Shown: positions 1-6,377 of the stretch, piece after piece
How positions within the stretch are numbered: the stretch's first letter is position 1
Layout of the letters: every line of letters starts with the position of its first letter
Assembly (NCBI GenBank): GCA_903868295.1
Contig: CAIPUQ010000413.1
Coordinates: 1-8,469 of the forward strand
DNA: 8,469 bases
Reading direction: 5' to 3'
Source of the DNA: an uncultured Roseiflexaceae bacterium
Lineage (GTDB): Bacteria > Chloroflexota > Chloroflexia > Chloroflexales > Roseiflexaceae
Notes under the pieces: generated by a model
What the model was told of the DNA's origin: nothing
Database searches by the model: none
Seen by the model: only the letters and a program-made list of their open reading frames with translations
Position numbers and translations under genes: made by a program

Positions 1-1254
1 ACCAACACCAACCAACCCCGAATCCCATTGAACATCGCGATTGTCATTGACCGGAGTGGATCAATGGCAGGTCGCAAATTAGCCGATGCGATTGCGGCGA
101 CCCAGCGCATTATCAACCGATTGGGCAGCGAGGACCGGTGCACGATTGTGGCGTTTGACTCGCACGTATCGGTTCTGGCAGACGGTGGACTGATGAGTGA
201 TGCACAGCGTGATTTGGTCCGGCATGCGCTGACGCGATTGACATCCGGGGGGTCGACCAATCTGGCAGGTGGGTGGGATGCAGCGACACGTATCTTGCTG
301 ACGCATCACCGCACCGACGCCTACGTCAGTCGGGCGATTCTGTTGACGGATGGGAATGCAAACGTAGGTATCCGTGACCCGCAGGCGCTCGGCCAACAGG
401 CTGCCGTCTACGCCCAGCGTGGTGTCAGCACCAGTGCCTATGGGTTAGGCAGGGGCTATAACGAGGATGCGTTGCTCGAGATGAGCCGATCGGGCATGGG
501 CAATCATCAGTTCATCGAACAATCGTCGGATATCGATGGGTTCTTTGGACAAGAGTTACAAGAGTTGTTTGCGGTGTCGCTCACGACGGCCAGTCTGACG
601 GCACATGTACCGACGGGCTACACCTGTGATGTGGTGGGTGGTATTCCCAGTCACCGCGAAGACGCGACGTTGCGCATCGACATTGGGAGCATGGTTTCGC
701 TCGAGCAACGCAACGTGTACCTGCGCATAATGCCGTTGTCGCTGACTGCGCGTGGTCCACAAGAGCTCCAGCTGACCTTTGCGGGGGTCGATAGTGCCCA
801 ACAGGTCCAGTCGATTGAGAGTATGGTCGGTTGGACATTGACCGATAGCACCGACGCAGCCAAATACCCCGTCAACACCGACGTCGAGCAAGAGGCAACG
901 CTGATTGACCTAGCGCATACCCGGGCCGAAGCAAACCGGCTCAACCAAGAGGGTCGCTACGGCGAAGCCGGTGACTACGTCCGTCAGCGCCAGCAACGCA
1001 GTGCGGTGTATGCGACCTACGCGTTCTACGAAAACAGCGCTGCGGATTTCGAGCGCCCCATTGATGCCTATATGAGCAAAAAGCGGATCGCCCGCGAGCA
1101 CATGTCCACCCGGTTTTCGACCAAGGATCTGGCGGAGTTAAAGAAACACCTGGCGGATCTGTACCGCGACGGCGCGTCGCAAGCCGAAATAGACACTGCA
1201 CAGTCGATGGTCGACATCATGACCCGGCTCATCCTCGGTCCGCATCACTCCTAG
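1..1254 (+). CDS. VWA-domain protein, first of a tandem pair (5' end cut by window)
   Basis: A cytoplasmic-looking von Willebrand factor A protein; such domains bind partner proteins through a metal ion. The frame is open from base 1. The TTG at 28 is not a credible start: that leucine aligns inside the paralogue at 1308 (its F42), and nine in-frame codons precede it, so about 30 more codons probably lie upstream of the window. Counting from codon 28, the metal-site (MIDAS) residues are all present: DRSGS with D8, S10 and S12, T77 in GGSTN, and D108 in LLTDGN. The VWA fold covers about residues 1-175. A beta-rich region follows (about 183-270), then a helical tail (about 288-408) with one TPR-like helix pair around 297-320. 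No transmembrane segment is visible. The domain is certain; the cellular role is unknown. Confidence 0.9.
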   Translation, partial: TNTNQPRIPLNIAIVIDRSGSMAGRKLADAIAATQRIINRLGSEDRCTIVAFDSHVSVLADGGLMSDAQRDLVRHALTRLTSGGSTNLAGGWDAATRILLTHHRTDAYVSRAILLTDGNANVGIRDPQALGQQAAVYAQRGVSTSAYGLGRGYNEDALLEMSRSGMGNHQFIEQSSDIDGFFGQELQELFAVSLTTASLTAHVPTGYTCDVVGGIPSHREDATLRIDIGSMVSLEQRNVYLRIMPLSLTARGPQELQLTFAGVDSAQQVQSIESMVGWTLTDSTDAAKYPVNTDVEQEATLIDLAHTRAEANRLNQEGRYGEAGDYVRQRQQRSAVYATYAFYENSAADFERPIDAYMSKKRIAREHMSTRFSTKDLAELKKHLADLYRDGASQAEIDTAQSMVDIMTRLILGPHHS

Positions 1255-1262
1255 TCCGACTT

Positions 1263-1288
1263 CGTTGCCCGTCGCCTGACGGGCAACG
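1263..1288 (+). other. Perfect 11-bp stem-loop between the two VWA genes
   Basis: The arms CGTTGCCCGTC (1263-1273) and GACGGGCAACG (1278-1288) pair perfectly around the loop GCCT. The stem starts nine bases after the first VWA stop codon and ends six bases before the ribosome binding site of the second gene. No T-run follows on the plus strand, so it is not a standard intrinsic terminator. It may stabilise the upstream mRNA end, partly attenuate transcription into the second gene, or set the protein ratio. The structure is seen directly; the role is inferred. Confidence 0.7.
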
Positions 1289-1294
1289 CCACCC

Positions 1295-1301
1295 AAAGGA
1301 G
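1295..1301 (+). promoter_or_regulatory. Ribosome binding site of the second VWA gene
   Basis: AAAGGAG lies six bases before the ATG at 1308. It is a near-ideal Shine-Dalgarno sequence and fixes that start. Confidence 0.85.
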
Positions 1302-1307
1302 CAGCGA

Positions 1308-2636
1308 ATGACACATCCTCTTAGCGTAAATCTCAGCCGCGACGCCCTCCAGCGCGGTGACGGTGAACTCATCGTCGCCATCCAAGCCACCGCCCCCCAG
1401 CGGCATGCCAATACGGTCACCCGCATGCCGTTCAACATTGCCATCGCGCTCGACGTCAGCTCGTCGATGAAGGGTGTCAAACTGCACCACGCGAAGGTCG
1501 CCGCCCAACGCATTGTGTCTCGTCTCGAACCCCAAGACCACTGTGCGGTAGTGACGTTTGCATCCGATAGCACTGTGCTGATGCCGAGTACCGCTATGAC
1601 CGAATCCGCCCGAGAACTGCTCATCGCCGAGCTCGAAAAGACCATTGCAGACGGCAATACCGCCCTCTACGCCGGCTGGCGTGATGCCGTGGCCTGTGTC
1701 GAGCAGGCGGACCATGACGGACTGGCCATCCAGCGTGTGTTCTTGTTGACCGACGGCGAAGCCAACGTCGGAGTGAACAATCCTGGTCTCGTGGCACGCG
1801 CAGTGACTGCAGCACAGCAACGCGGCATCAGCACATCGACGTTTGGTCTGGGCGATGACTACAACGAGCGTCTGTTGGGAATCATGGCCAGTGCCGGCGA
1901 GGGCAACACGTACTTCATCGAAGACGCAGACGACATCGATGCCTTCTTTGGCCAGGAACTCGACCACCTATCCACAACGACCCTGCGCAATGCCGAATTG
2001 ACGGTCAATGTGCCTGCAGACGCACAGTGCACCGTCGTCGGCGATCGTAACCACACCCGCAACGCAAATACCCTGACCATCCCCATGGGGGCGATGATGA
2101 GTGGTGAATCGCGACAGGTATTGCTGCACCTCGTGGCCACCGAGTCACTGGCTCTGGGAACGTATCACATCGATGCAGCGCTGTCGGCAATCGACGCGAA
2201 CGCGCTGCAATTTGATGCCACCGTCAGCGTCCCGTTGCTTGTCAGCGCACAGGCCGATGTCATCGCCGAAGAACTCGAACGCAGCGCTGCGCTCCTCGAC
2301 AAGGCTGCCGTGGTAGCACAGGCGCTGGCGTACCACAAAAAAGGGGACTACGCCGGAGCCGTAGCGCTGATTACGGCACGCATACATAGCCATCCAATGT
2401 ATGCGCGCTTTGGAGTCTACGAAGAAGAACTCGAACGATTCAAGCAACGCATCGATGGCGCCTCGATGAAGCGCATGCGCATGCACAGCAACGACATGGT
2501 CAACTCAAGCCCAGCGACGCTCGACAAATATCGGATGATGCTAGAGCTCCTCCACAAAAAAAACGGCAGGCCAGAAGACATTGCCCTGATCGAGGAGCAG
2601 ATTCGCACCCTCGAAGCGAAGTTCGCCGCCGAATAA
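1308..2636 (+). CDS. VWA-domain protein, second of a tandem pair
   Basis: A complete 442-residue paralogue of the gene just upstream, with the same architecture and many shared blocks (NIAI, QRI, LLTDG-ANVG, FFGQEL). It starts with about 40 residues of beta-strand-like sequence and has no signal peptide, suggesting a cytoplasmic protein. The VWA fold spans about 43-215 with an intact metal site: DVSSS (D49, S51, S53), T118 and D149 in LLTDGE. A beta-rich region follows (about 220-312), then a helical, charged tail (315-442) with a TPR-like pair at about 333-357. The pair resembles proteins loosely labelled Ca-activated chloride channel homologues, a label that says little about function. A run of eight A at 2556-2563 encodes K417-N419. 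The gene ends just before a strong terminator. Confidence 0.93.
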   Translation: MTHPLSVNLSRDALQRGDGELIVAIQATAPQRHANTVTRMPFNIAIALDVSSSMKGVKLHHAKVAAQRIVSRLEPQDHCAVVTFASDSTVLMPSTAMTESARELLIAELEKTIADGNTALYAGWRDAVACVEQADHDGLAIQRVFLLTDGEANVGVNNPGLVARAVTAAQQRGISTSTFGLGDDYNERLLGIMASAGEGNTYFIEDADDIDAFFGQELDHLSTTTLRNAELTVNVPADAQCTVVGDRNHTRNANTLTIPMGAMMSGESRQVLLHLVATESLALGTYHIDAALSAIDANALQFDATVSVPLLVSAQADVIAEELERSAALLDKAAVVAQALAYHKKGDYAGAVALITARIHSHPMYARFGVYEEELERFKQRIDGASMKRMRMHSNDMVNSSPATLDKYRMMLELLHKKNGRPEDIALIEEQIRTLEAKFAAE

Positions 2637-2650
2637 CACGCCCAAAAAGC

Positions 2651-2686
2651 AAGCGGGCCGCAGTTCATCAGAACTGCGGCCCGCTT
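2651..2686. terminator. Bidirectional intrinsic terminator between convergent genes
   Basis: A perfect 16-bp GC-rich stem (2651-2666 pairing with 2671-2686) closes on the loop ATCA. It lies between the stop of the second VWA gene (2636) and the stop of the convergent ROK kinase gene (2697). On the plus strand it runs into TTTGTGTGTCTGTT. On the minus strand the stem is followed, after GC, by TTTTT (complement of 2644-2648). Both directions therefore look terminated, the minus strand slightly better. Confidence 0.9.
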
Positions 2687-2696
2687 TGTGTGTCTG

Positions 2697-3611
2697 TTAG
2701 TCGATGCACAAGGCTGCACCACCGATGATGCCTACGACATCACCGAGGGCTGCTGCTTTGAGTTGGGTCGCCTTGCCGAGCACGCGGTATGCCATGATGT
2801 CGCGCAATGGGGCGAACAAAAAATCACCAGCGCCGGTCAATCCACCGCCCAACACAACAATCCCTGGGTTGATGAGATTGCAGGCAGACGAAATACCGAT
2901 GCCCAGCCACCCCACTGCGTGCTCCCAGATGCGCGCAGCAGTCGGATCACCCGCGCGGGCAGCTGCGACGACATCGCGGGCACTGATGCTGTCGGGGTCG
3001 CGGTCTCGTAACGCAGCAGGGATATCTGCGCGGGCATCACGGGCAATCGACAAGCCCGACGACAACGACTCGAGACAGCCGTTACCGCCGCAGGCACAGG
3101 CAGGACCGTCGGGCTTGAGGATCATGTGCCCCACTTCGCCGGCCCATGCGTGCTCGCCACGGTGGAGTCTGCCGTTGATGATGACGCCGCCGCCGATCCC
3201 GGTGCTGACCGTCAGGTAGAGCATGTGTGTGCACCCATACCCGGCGCCGAAGCGGTACTCGGCGAGCGCCGCGGCATCGGCATCGTTTGCGATGCGTGCT
3301 GGAACGCCGAACGCCGCCTCGCAGGTCTGGGCCAACGGGTACGACTCCCAGCCGGGGATGTGCATCGACAGGCGCACCGTGCGCCCATCTGCCTCGACCG
3401 GCCCTCCGAACGAGACGCCCACTGCAGCGATGGGAGCGCCGTGATTGGCACACAATTGTTGCCCGAGTTCGATCATGCGCTGCATACCCGCAGCTGCCCC
3501 GCCCGCGGGCGTGGGTGCACGGAGTGATGCCAACACCGCGCCCGAGTCGCTGTCGACAATCCCAGCGGCGAGTTTGGTGCCACCAAAATCGAACCCCAGG
3601 ATTGCACTCAT
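2697..3611 (-). CDS. ROK-family sugar kinase (glucokinase-like)
   Basis: A 304-residue cytoplasmic kinase predicted to phosphorylate a hexose or aminosugar with ATP. The N-terminal phosphate loop DFGGTK is at 8-13. The catalytic Asp is D110 in the NDAD motif. STGIGGG (136-142) is the second nucleotide-binding signature. The ROK zinc site is intact: GEVGH with H162, then CACGGNGC with C172, C174 and C179, followed by E181. A C-terminal VLGGG motif is also present. The length is normal for single-domain ROK kinases, and no N-terminal helix-turn-helix is present, so it is an enzyme rather than a ROK repressor. Its ATG overlaps the stop of the upstream SIS gene as ATGA (3611-3608), and there is no good ribosome site of its own, so translation is probably coupled. 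The substrate cannot be read from sequence: glucose, mannose, ManNAc or GlcNAc are all possible. Confidence 0.93.
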   Translation of the reverse strand: MSAILGFDFGGTKLAAGIVDSDSGAVLASLRAPTPAGGAAAGMQRMIELGQQLCANHGAPIAAVGVSFGGPVEADGRTVRLSMHIPGWESYPLAQTCEAAFGVPARIANDADAAALAEYRFGAGYGCTHMLYLTVSTGIGGGVIINGRLHRGEHAWAGEVGHMILKPDGPACACGGNGCLESLSSGLSIARDARADIPAALRDRDPDSISARDVVAAARAGDPTAARIWEHAVGWLGIGISSACNLINPGIVVLGGGLTGAGDFLFAPLRDIMAYRVLGKATQLKAAALGDVVGIIGGAALCID

Positions 3612-4165
3612 AGTGCGCGGATCCGATTGGCCAGATTGACTGCGAGCGCATGACAGAGGGCAATGTGTACGTCTTCGACCTCGGGCATAAACGAGCTCGG
3701 CGCCACAAAGGCAACGTCGGCTTGGCTCGCCAATTTGCCACCACCGAAGCCACTCATCCCGACGGTTGTGCCGCCGTGTGCCGTGACCCAGGTGCAGGCA
3801 TTGAGTACATTGGGCGAATTACCGCTACCCGAGATGGCCACCAAGGTGTCGCCCGGGCGAAAGAACATGGGCAGTTGTTCGACAAAAACCTGATCATAGG
3901 CGGTGTCGTTGCCCCATGCAGTCACCAATGGCATGTTGTCCGTCAAGGCTACAGCGCGGAAACGGCGCTTGTCGGGCACGACGGTCCATTTGCCTAGATC
4001 ACACACCAGATGTGACGCGCTGGCCGCCGAACCGCCGTTGCCGCAGACAATTACGGTATTGTCGCGTTGGTATGTCTGCCAGAGGACCTCGAGGACTGCC
4101 TCGGCCTGTGCGTCTGAGACGTTGCCCAAGACGGTGGCTAACTGTCGAAAATACTGCTGCATCAT
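3608..4165 (-). CDS. SIS-domain phosphosugar isomerase, GmhA-like
   Basis: A 185-residue protein of the sedoheptulose-7-phosphate isomerase (GmhA) type, close to the usual length of about 190. It has the phosphosugar loop GNGGSAASASH (42-52), the second SIS loop SGSGNS (112-117) and the C-terminal helix VEDVHIALCH (163-172). Aligned by eye to E. coli GmhA, whose zinc ligands are H61, E65, Q172 and H180, both histidines are kept (H52, H172), but the Glu is Asp (D56) and the Gln is Glu (E164). It may therefore act on a different phosphosugar. The start is a double ATG at 4165/4162; AGGAG at 4180-4176 overlaps the upstream stop codon. It lies 13 bases after the glycosyltransferase gene and overlaps the ROK kinase gene by four bases. 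The SIS family is sure; true GmhA activity is uncertain. Confidence 0.87.
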   Translation of the reverse strand: MMQQYFRQLATVLGNVSDAQAEAVLEVLWQTYQRDNTVIVCGNGGSAASASHLVCDLGKWTVVPDKRRFRAVALTDNMPLVTAWGNDTAYDQVFVEQLPMFFRPGDTLVAISGSGNSPNVLNACTWVTAHGGTTVGMSGFGGGKLASQADVAFVAPSSFMPEVEDVHIALCHALAVNLANRIRAL

Positions 4166-4178
4166 TGCCGCTGCACTC

Positions 4179-4862
4179 CTATGCCAGAAAACGATATTTG
4201 AACAACGCCCAGATTGCCCAGAAGCCCTGCGAAGGCTTCATTTTTTTGCCCTCTTCGTAGGTACGGCCAATATAGCTGACCGGCACTTCGTAGATGCGGT
4301 GCTTACGCAGCAGGATTTTGGCGGTAATCTCGGGCTCGATGCGGAAGTCGTTGCTCTCGAGTGGGATGTTCTTGATGATATCGGCACGGAATGCTTTGTA
4401 ACATGTCTCCATGTCAGATATCCAACAGTTAAACAAGAAGTTGGTCAAAAACGTCAACATCTTGTTCCCTAAGGCATTCCAGAAGTACATCCCGGTATGG
4501 TTGCCCATGAATCGCGACCCAAAGACGACATCGACTTTGCCATCGACAATCGGGTTAATGACTTGGTAGTAATCGTTGGGATCGTACTCGAGGTCAGCGT
4601 CTTGGACGATGATAATATCACCGCTTGCATGCGCAATCCCGGTGCGCACGGCGGCACCTTTGCCACTATTGCGCAGGTGACGGACCACGCGGAGGGTCGG
4701 GTCCTTGCGTTGTTCTTCGGCCAATACCTGCGCGGTATTGTCGCTCGAACAGTCGTCGACCACAATGATTTCTTTATCGAATCGGACTGCACGGACGCGC
4801 TCGAGTATCAACGGGAGCGAATCGGCTTCGTTATAGCACGGCATAATCACAGACAGAACCAT
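4179..4862 (-). CDS. Family 2 glycosyltransferase, DPM1-like
   Basis: A 227-residue soluble GT-A enzyme similar to polyprenyl/dolichol-phosphate mannosyltransferases. The N-terminus has the family opening SVIMPCYNE (4-12), VDDCSSDNT (35-43) for nucleotide-sugar binding, NSGKG (65-69), and the metal-binding DAD at 88-90 in QDADLEYDP. Further family motifs are FGSRFMG (114-120), SDMETCYKAFR (149-159), EPEITAK (176-182) and a C-terminal WALFKYRF (218-225). There is no C-terminal membrane domain, so it is the short DPM1-like form, acting at the cytoplasmic face of the membrane. It probably moves a sugar from a nucleotide donor to a lipid carrier or surface glycan. GAGAGG five bases before the ATG fixes the start. 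It belongs to the run with the SIS and ROK genes downstream. Confidence 0.93.
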   Translation of the reverse strand: MVLSVIMPCYNEADSLPLILERVRAVRFDKEIIVVDDCSSDNTAQVLAEEQRKDPTLRVVRHLRNSGKGAAVRTGIAHASGDIIIVQDADLEYDPNDYYQVINPIVDGKVDVVFGSRFMGNHTGMYFWNALGNKMLTFLTNFLFNCWISDMETCYKAFRADIIKNIPLESNDFRIEPEITAKILLRKHRIYEVPVSYIGRTYEEGKKMKPSQGFWAIWALFKYRFLA

Positions 4863-4867
4863 AGCAA

Positions 4868-4873
4868 CCTCTC
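4868..4873 (-). promoter_or_regulatory. Ribosome binding site of the glycosyltransferase gene
   Basis: On the minus strand GAGAGG lies five bases before the ATG at 4862. The 53-base gap to the SDR stop (4916) holds only a weak 5-bp inverted repeat (4884-4888 with 4898-4902) and no convincing terminator or promoter, so read-through from the SDR gene is plausible. Confidence 0.65.
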
Positions 4874-4915
4874 GAACAAGACAGTGCCCTACCCGTTGGC
4901 ACCCTGCGTTTTGGA

Positions 4916-5686
4916 TTAACCAATCATGTTTTGGATTGTCCGAGAGATGCCCGGGAAGGCCGCGCTGAAGCGCGCCAATAGCGCACTACTCCCAGGCACA
5001 ATGACTTCACCCATCGTGCGCCGCTGCAGTGCACGGATCACCGCCCCTGCGACTTGATCGCTCGTGCAGGTACTGAGCGCAGCTGCTTTGGGGTACTTTT
5101 CGTTCGGAGCGTGTGTCTGGAACCCCGTCTGGGCGACGCCTGGACAAATAATCGTACAGGCCACCCCGGTACCGTTCAACTCTTGCTGGAGCGTGCGCCC
5201 TATGGCGACCAGTGCAAATTTGCTGGCGCAGTAATAGGCCATATTGCGCGCCGCCACCAACCCCGCCATCGAGGCCATCATGACAATTTGCCCGTTGCCA
5301 CGAGCAATCATCGCCGGCAAAAAAGCCCGCGTACAGCGCACTGCACCATACACGTTGACATCCATGATGCGTTGCAAATCGACCAACGGCGCATCGACGA
5401 GGGTGTCGAGCACCCCGAAGCCTGCGTTGTTGATGACCGTATCGACGGTACCAAATGCGTTGGCTGCAGTGACGAGGGCTTCGATGTCGCTGTCACTCGT
5501 CACATCTGCAGTCACGGCCAACGCCCGCGTCGGCCCACCGAGTTCGGTAACCAGGGACTGCAGTTTGTCGGTGGAACGTGCCGCCAGAACGACCTTGGCA
5601 CCCTGTGCGACGGCTTTGCGGGCGATGTCCGCCCCAAAACCACTCGAGGCGCCGGTGATGACTACGACTCGGTTCGTAAGCGACAT
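4916..5686 (-). CDS. Short-chain dehydrogenase/reductase (classical SDR)
   Basis: A 256-residue NAD(P)-dependent oxidoreductase with a Rossmann fold. It has the cofactor motif TGASSGFG (11-18), DV at 61-62, NNAG (86-89), catalytic N111, S139, Y152 and K156 (YCASK), and PG at 182-183. The S-to-Y gap of 13 is typical. An Arg after the second strand (AARS, R37) suggests NADP(H). The C-terminal tail (about 230-256) is mildly hydrophobic. The frame stays open up to 5851, but the start at 5686 puts the family N-terminus in its usual place and has GAGTAGG six bases upstream. The longer form would add over 50 unrelated residues across the promoter region. The substrate is unknown. It may be the first gene of the minus-strand operon. 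Confidence 0.92.
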   Translation of the reverse strand: MSLTNRVVVITGASSGFGADIARKAVAQGAKVVLAARSTDKLQSLVTELGGPTRALAVTADVTSDSDIEALVTAANAFGTVDTVINNAGFGVLDTLVDAPLVDLQRIMDVNVYGAVRCTRAFLPAMIARGNGQIVMMASMAGLVAARNMAYYCASKFALVAIGRTLQQELNGTGVACTIICPGVAQTGFQTHAPNEKYPKAAALSTCTSDQVAGAVIRALQRRTMGEVIVPGSSALLARFSAAFPGISRTIQNMIG

Positions 5687-5692
5687 AGAATG

Positions 5693-5699
5693 CCTACTC
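5693..5699 (-). promoter_or_regulatory. Ribosome binding site of the SDR gene
   Basis: On the minus strand GAGTAGG is six bases before the ATG at 5686. The in-frame ATG at 5701 overlaps it and has no purine-rich site of its own in good register, so 5686 is preferred. Confidence 0.6.
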
Positions 5700-5750
5700 A
5701 TCTCTATGCGGGCACGCCGCAACCACAACGGTTTGGTACGTCTGCTACAG

Positions 5751-5758
5751 ATTATAAT
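5751..5758. promoter_or_regulatory. AT-rich box readable as -10 on both strands, in the divergent region
   Basis: The 243-base gap 5687-5929 separates the divergent SDR and ridA genes and holds no convincing gene. ATTATAAT reads TATAAT on the plus strand (5753-5758) and TATAAT on the minus strand (5756-5751). On the minus strand it lies about 65 bases before the SDR start, a sensible place for its promoter. For ridA it would give a leader of about 165 bases. No good -35 is seen at 16-18 bases in either direction, so the assignment is tentative. Confidence 0.4.
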
Positions 5759-5883
5759 ATAGGTTAAGAAATGATGTGGGACGAACCATGCGCTCAGAGC
5801 GTCCGATGTTACCCCTGTGCAACACGAAAGAATCGGACGAGACATCCGCACTATACCTCACCACCTCCCCCAAGCCGGCAAAC

Positions 5884-5913
5884 TTACAGTACTATATGGG
5901 TGTACATCTGTAA
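5884..5913. promoter_or_regulatory. Cluster of small palindromes just upstream of ridA, possible operator
   Basis: TTACAG (5884-5889) and CTGTAA (5908-5913) form an inverted repeat with 18 bases between. Nested within are AGTACT (5888-5893), TGTACA (5901-5906) and TACATCTGTA (5903-5912). The last matches the TACA-N2-TGTA core known for CopY/BlaI-type repressors. The cluster ends six bases before the ribosome binding site. A possible -10, TACTAT, lies inside it at 5890-5895. A regulator binding here could block transcription of ridA, but no such regulator gene is in the window. Confidence 0.3.
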
Positions 5914-5918
5914 TATGC

Positions 5919-5923
5919 GAGGA
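5919..5923 (+). promoter_or_regulatory. Ribosome binding site of ridA
   Basis: GAGGA lies six bases before the ATG at 5930. It supports this start over the longer open frame that begins at 5771. Confidence 0.75.
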
Positions 5924-5929
5924 ACCAGC

Positions 5930-6307
5930 ATGAACCGTACCGTGATCAAAACCGACAAAGCCGCACCTGCAATTGGACCCTACTCACAAGCCATTCTGAC
6001 CGACACGATGCTGTATTGCTCGGGCCAGATCCCACTCACTCCCCAAGGAGTGATGGTCGAGGGCGATGTCACGGCGCAGACCATTCAGGTTTTCGAAAAC
6101 ATCACTGCTGTGCTCGCTGCAGCCGGCTCGTCGTTCGAAAAAGTAGTCAAGGTGACGGTCTTTTTGGCAGACATGAACGACTTCGCTGCCATGAACGCGG
6201 TCTATGGCCAGCACTTCACGGTCAACCCACCAGCACGTTCGACGGTGCAGGTCGCCCGTTTGCCCCGTGATGCCAAAGTCGAAATCGAAATCACCGCCCT
6301 GCGCTAA
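5930..6307 (+). CDS. ridA: RidA family enamine/imine deaminase
   Basis: A 125-residue protein of the YjgF/YER057c/UK114 family. RidA is a homotrimer that hydrolyses reactive enamines and imines, such as 2-aminoacrylate released by PLP-dependent dehydratases, to keto acids and ammonia. Family marks are AIGPYSQA (14-21), the SGQIP block (31-35), VVKVTVFLADMNDF (72-85), NPPARSTVQV (99-108) with the carboxylate-binding R103, and the closing KVEIEITAL (116-124) with the conserved acidic residue around E120. The length is the standard one. The E. coli enzyme has Cys two residues after the key Arg; here it is Thr, a common variant. It is probably transcribed alone or as the first gene before the membrane-protein pair, which begins 70 bases later. 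Confidence 0.95.
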   Translation: MNRTVIKTDKAAPAIGPYSQAILTDTMLYCSGQIPLTPQGVMVEGDVTAQTIQVFENITAVLAAAGSSFEKVVKVTVFLADMNDFAAMNAVYGQHFTVNPPARSTVQVARLPRDAKVEIEITALR

Positions 6308-6314
6308 CCCGCAG

Positions 6315-6332
6315 TTGGTAATGATTTGGTAA
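6315..6332 (+). repeat. TTGGTAA direct repeat with 11-bp period
   Basis: TTGGTAA occurs at 6315-6321 and again at 6326-6332, one helical turn apart, in the 70-base gap after ridA. Paired sites spaced like this are typical of OmpR/PhoB-type regulators. A weak 5-bp hairpin (6299-6303 with 6310-6314) overlapping the ridA stop lies just before it. It may be chance; no clear -35/-10 pair is seen nearby. Confidence 0.35.
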
Positions 6333-6366
6333 CACTGTTGTGCCATGCTTGCCTTTTCGCAGAGAC

Positions 6367-6372
6367 GAGAGG
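6367..6372 (+). promoter_or_regulatory. Ribosome binding site of the ComEC-like gene
   Basis: GAGAGG lies five bases before the ATG at 6378. This chooses 6378 over the in-frame ATG at 6345, which would add an unsupported 11-residue leader. Confidence 0.75.
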
Positions 6373-6377
6373 TACGT

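Noticed and set aside
28..30. TTG at 28 as the start of the first VWA gene
   Set aside because: The frame is open to base 1 and the paralogue has 41 residues before the aligned position, so the true start is upstream of the window.
1251..1967. Antisense frame of 238 codons under the second VWA gene
   Set aside because: It lies opposite a clear VWA gene, shows no domain motif, and is explained by the codon bias of the plus strand.
4884..4902. Inverted repeat GTGCC/GGCAC between the SDR and glycosyltransferase genes as a terminator
   Set aside because: Five base pairs with a nine-base loop and no T-run; read-through is more likely.
5687..5851. Longer SDR N-terminus starting at 5851
   Set aside because: The extra residues show no SDR character and would cross the divergent promoter region; the start at 5686 fits the family and has a ribosome site.
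5771..5929. Longer ridA N-terminus starting at 5771
   Set aside because: RidA proteins start just before the conserved GPYSQA block; the extension is low-complexity and the ATG at 5930 has a good ribosome site.
6299..6314. Hairpin CTGCG/CGCAG at the ridA stop as a terminator
   Set aside because: It has only five base pairs with a six-base loop and no clean T-run, too weak to call.
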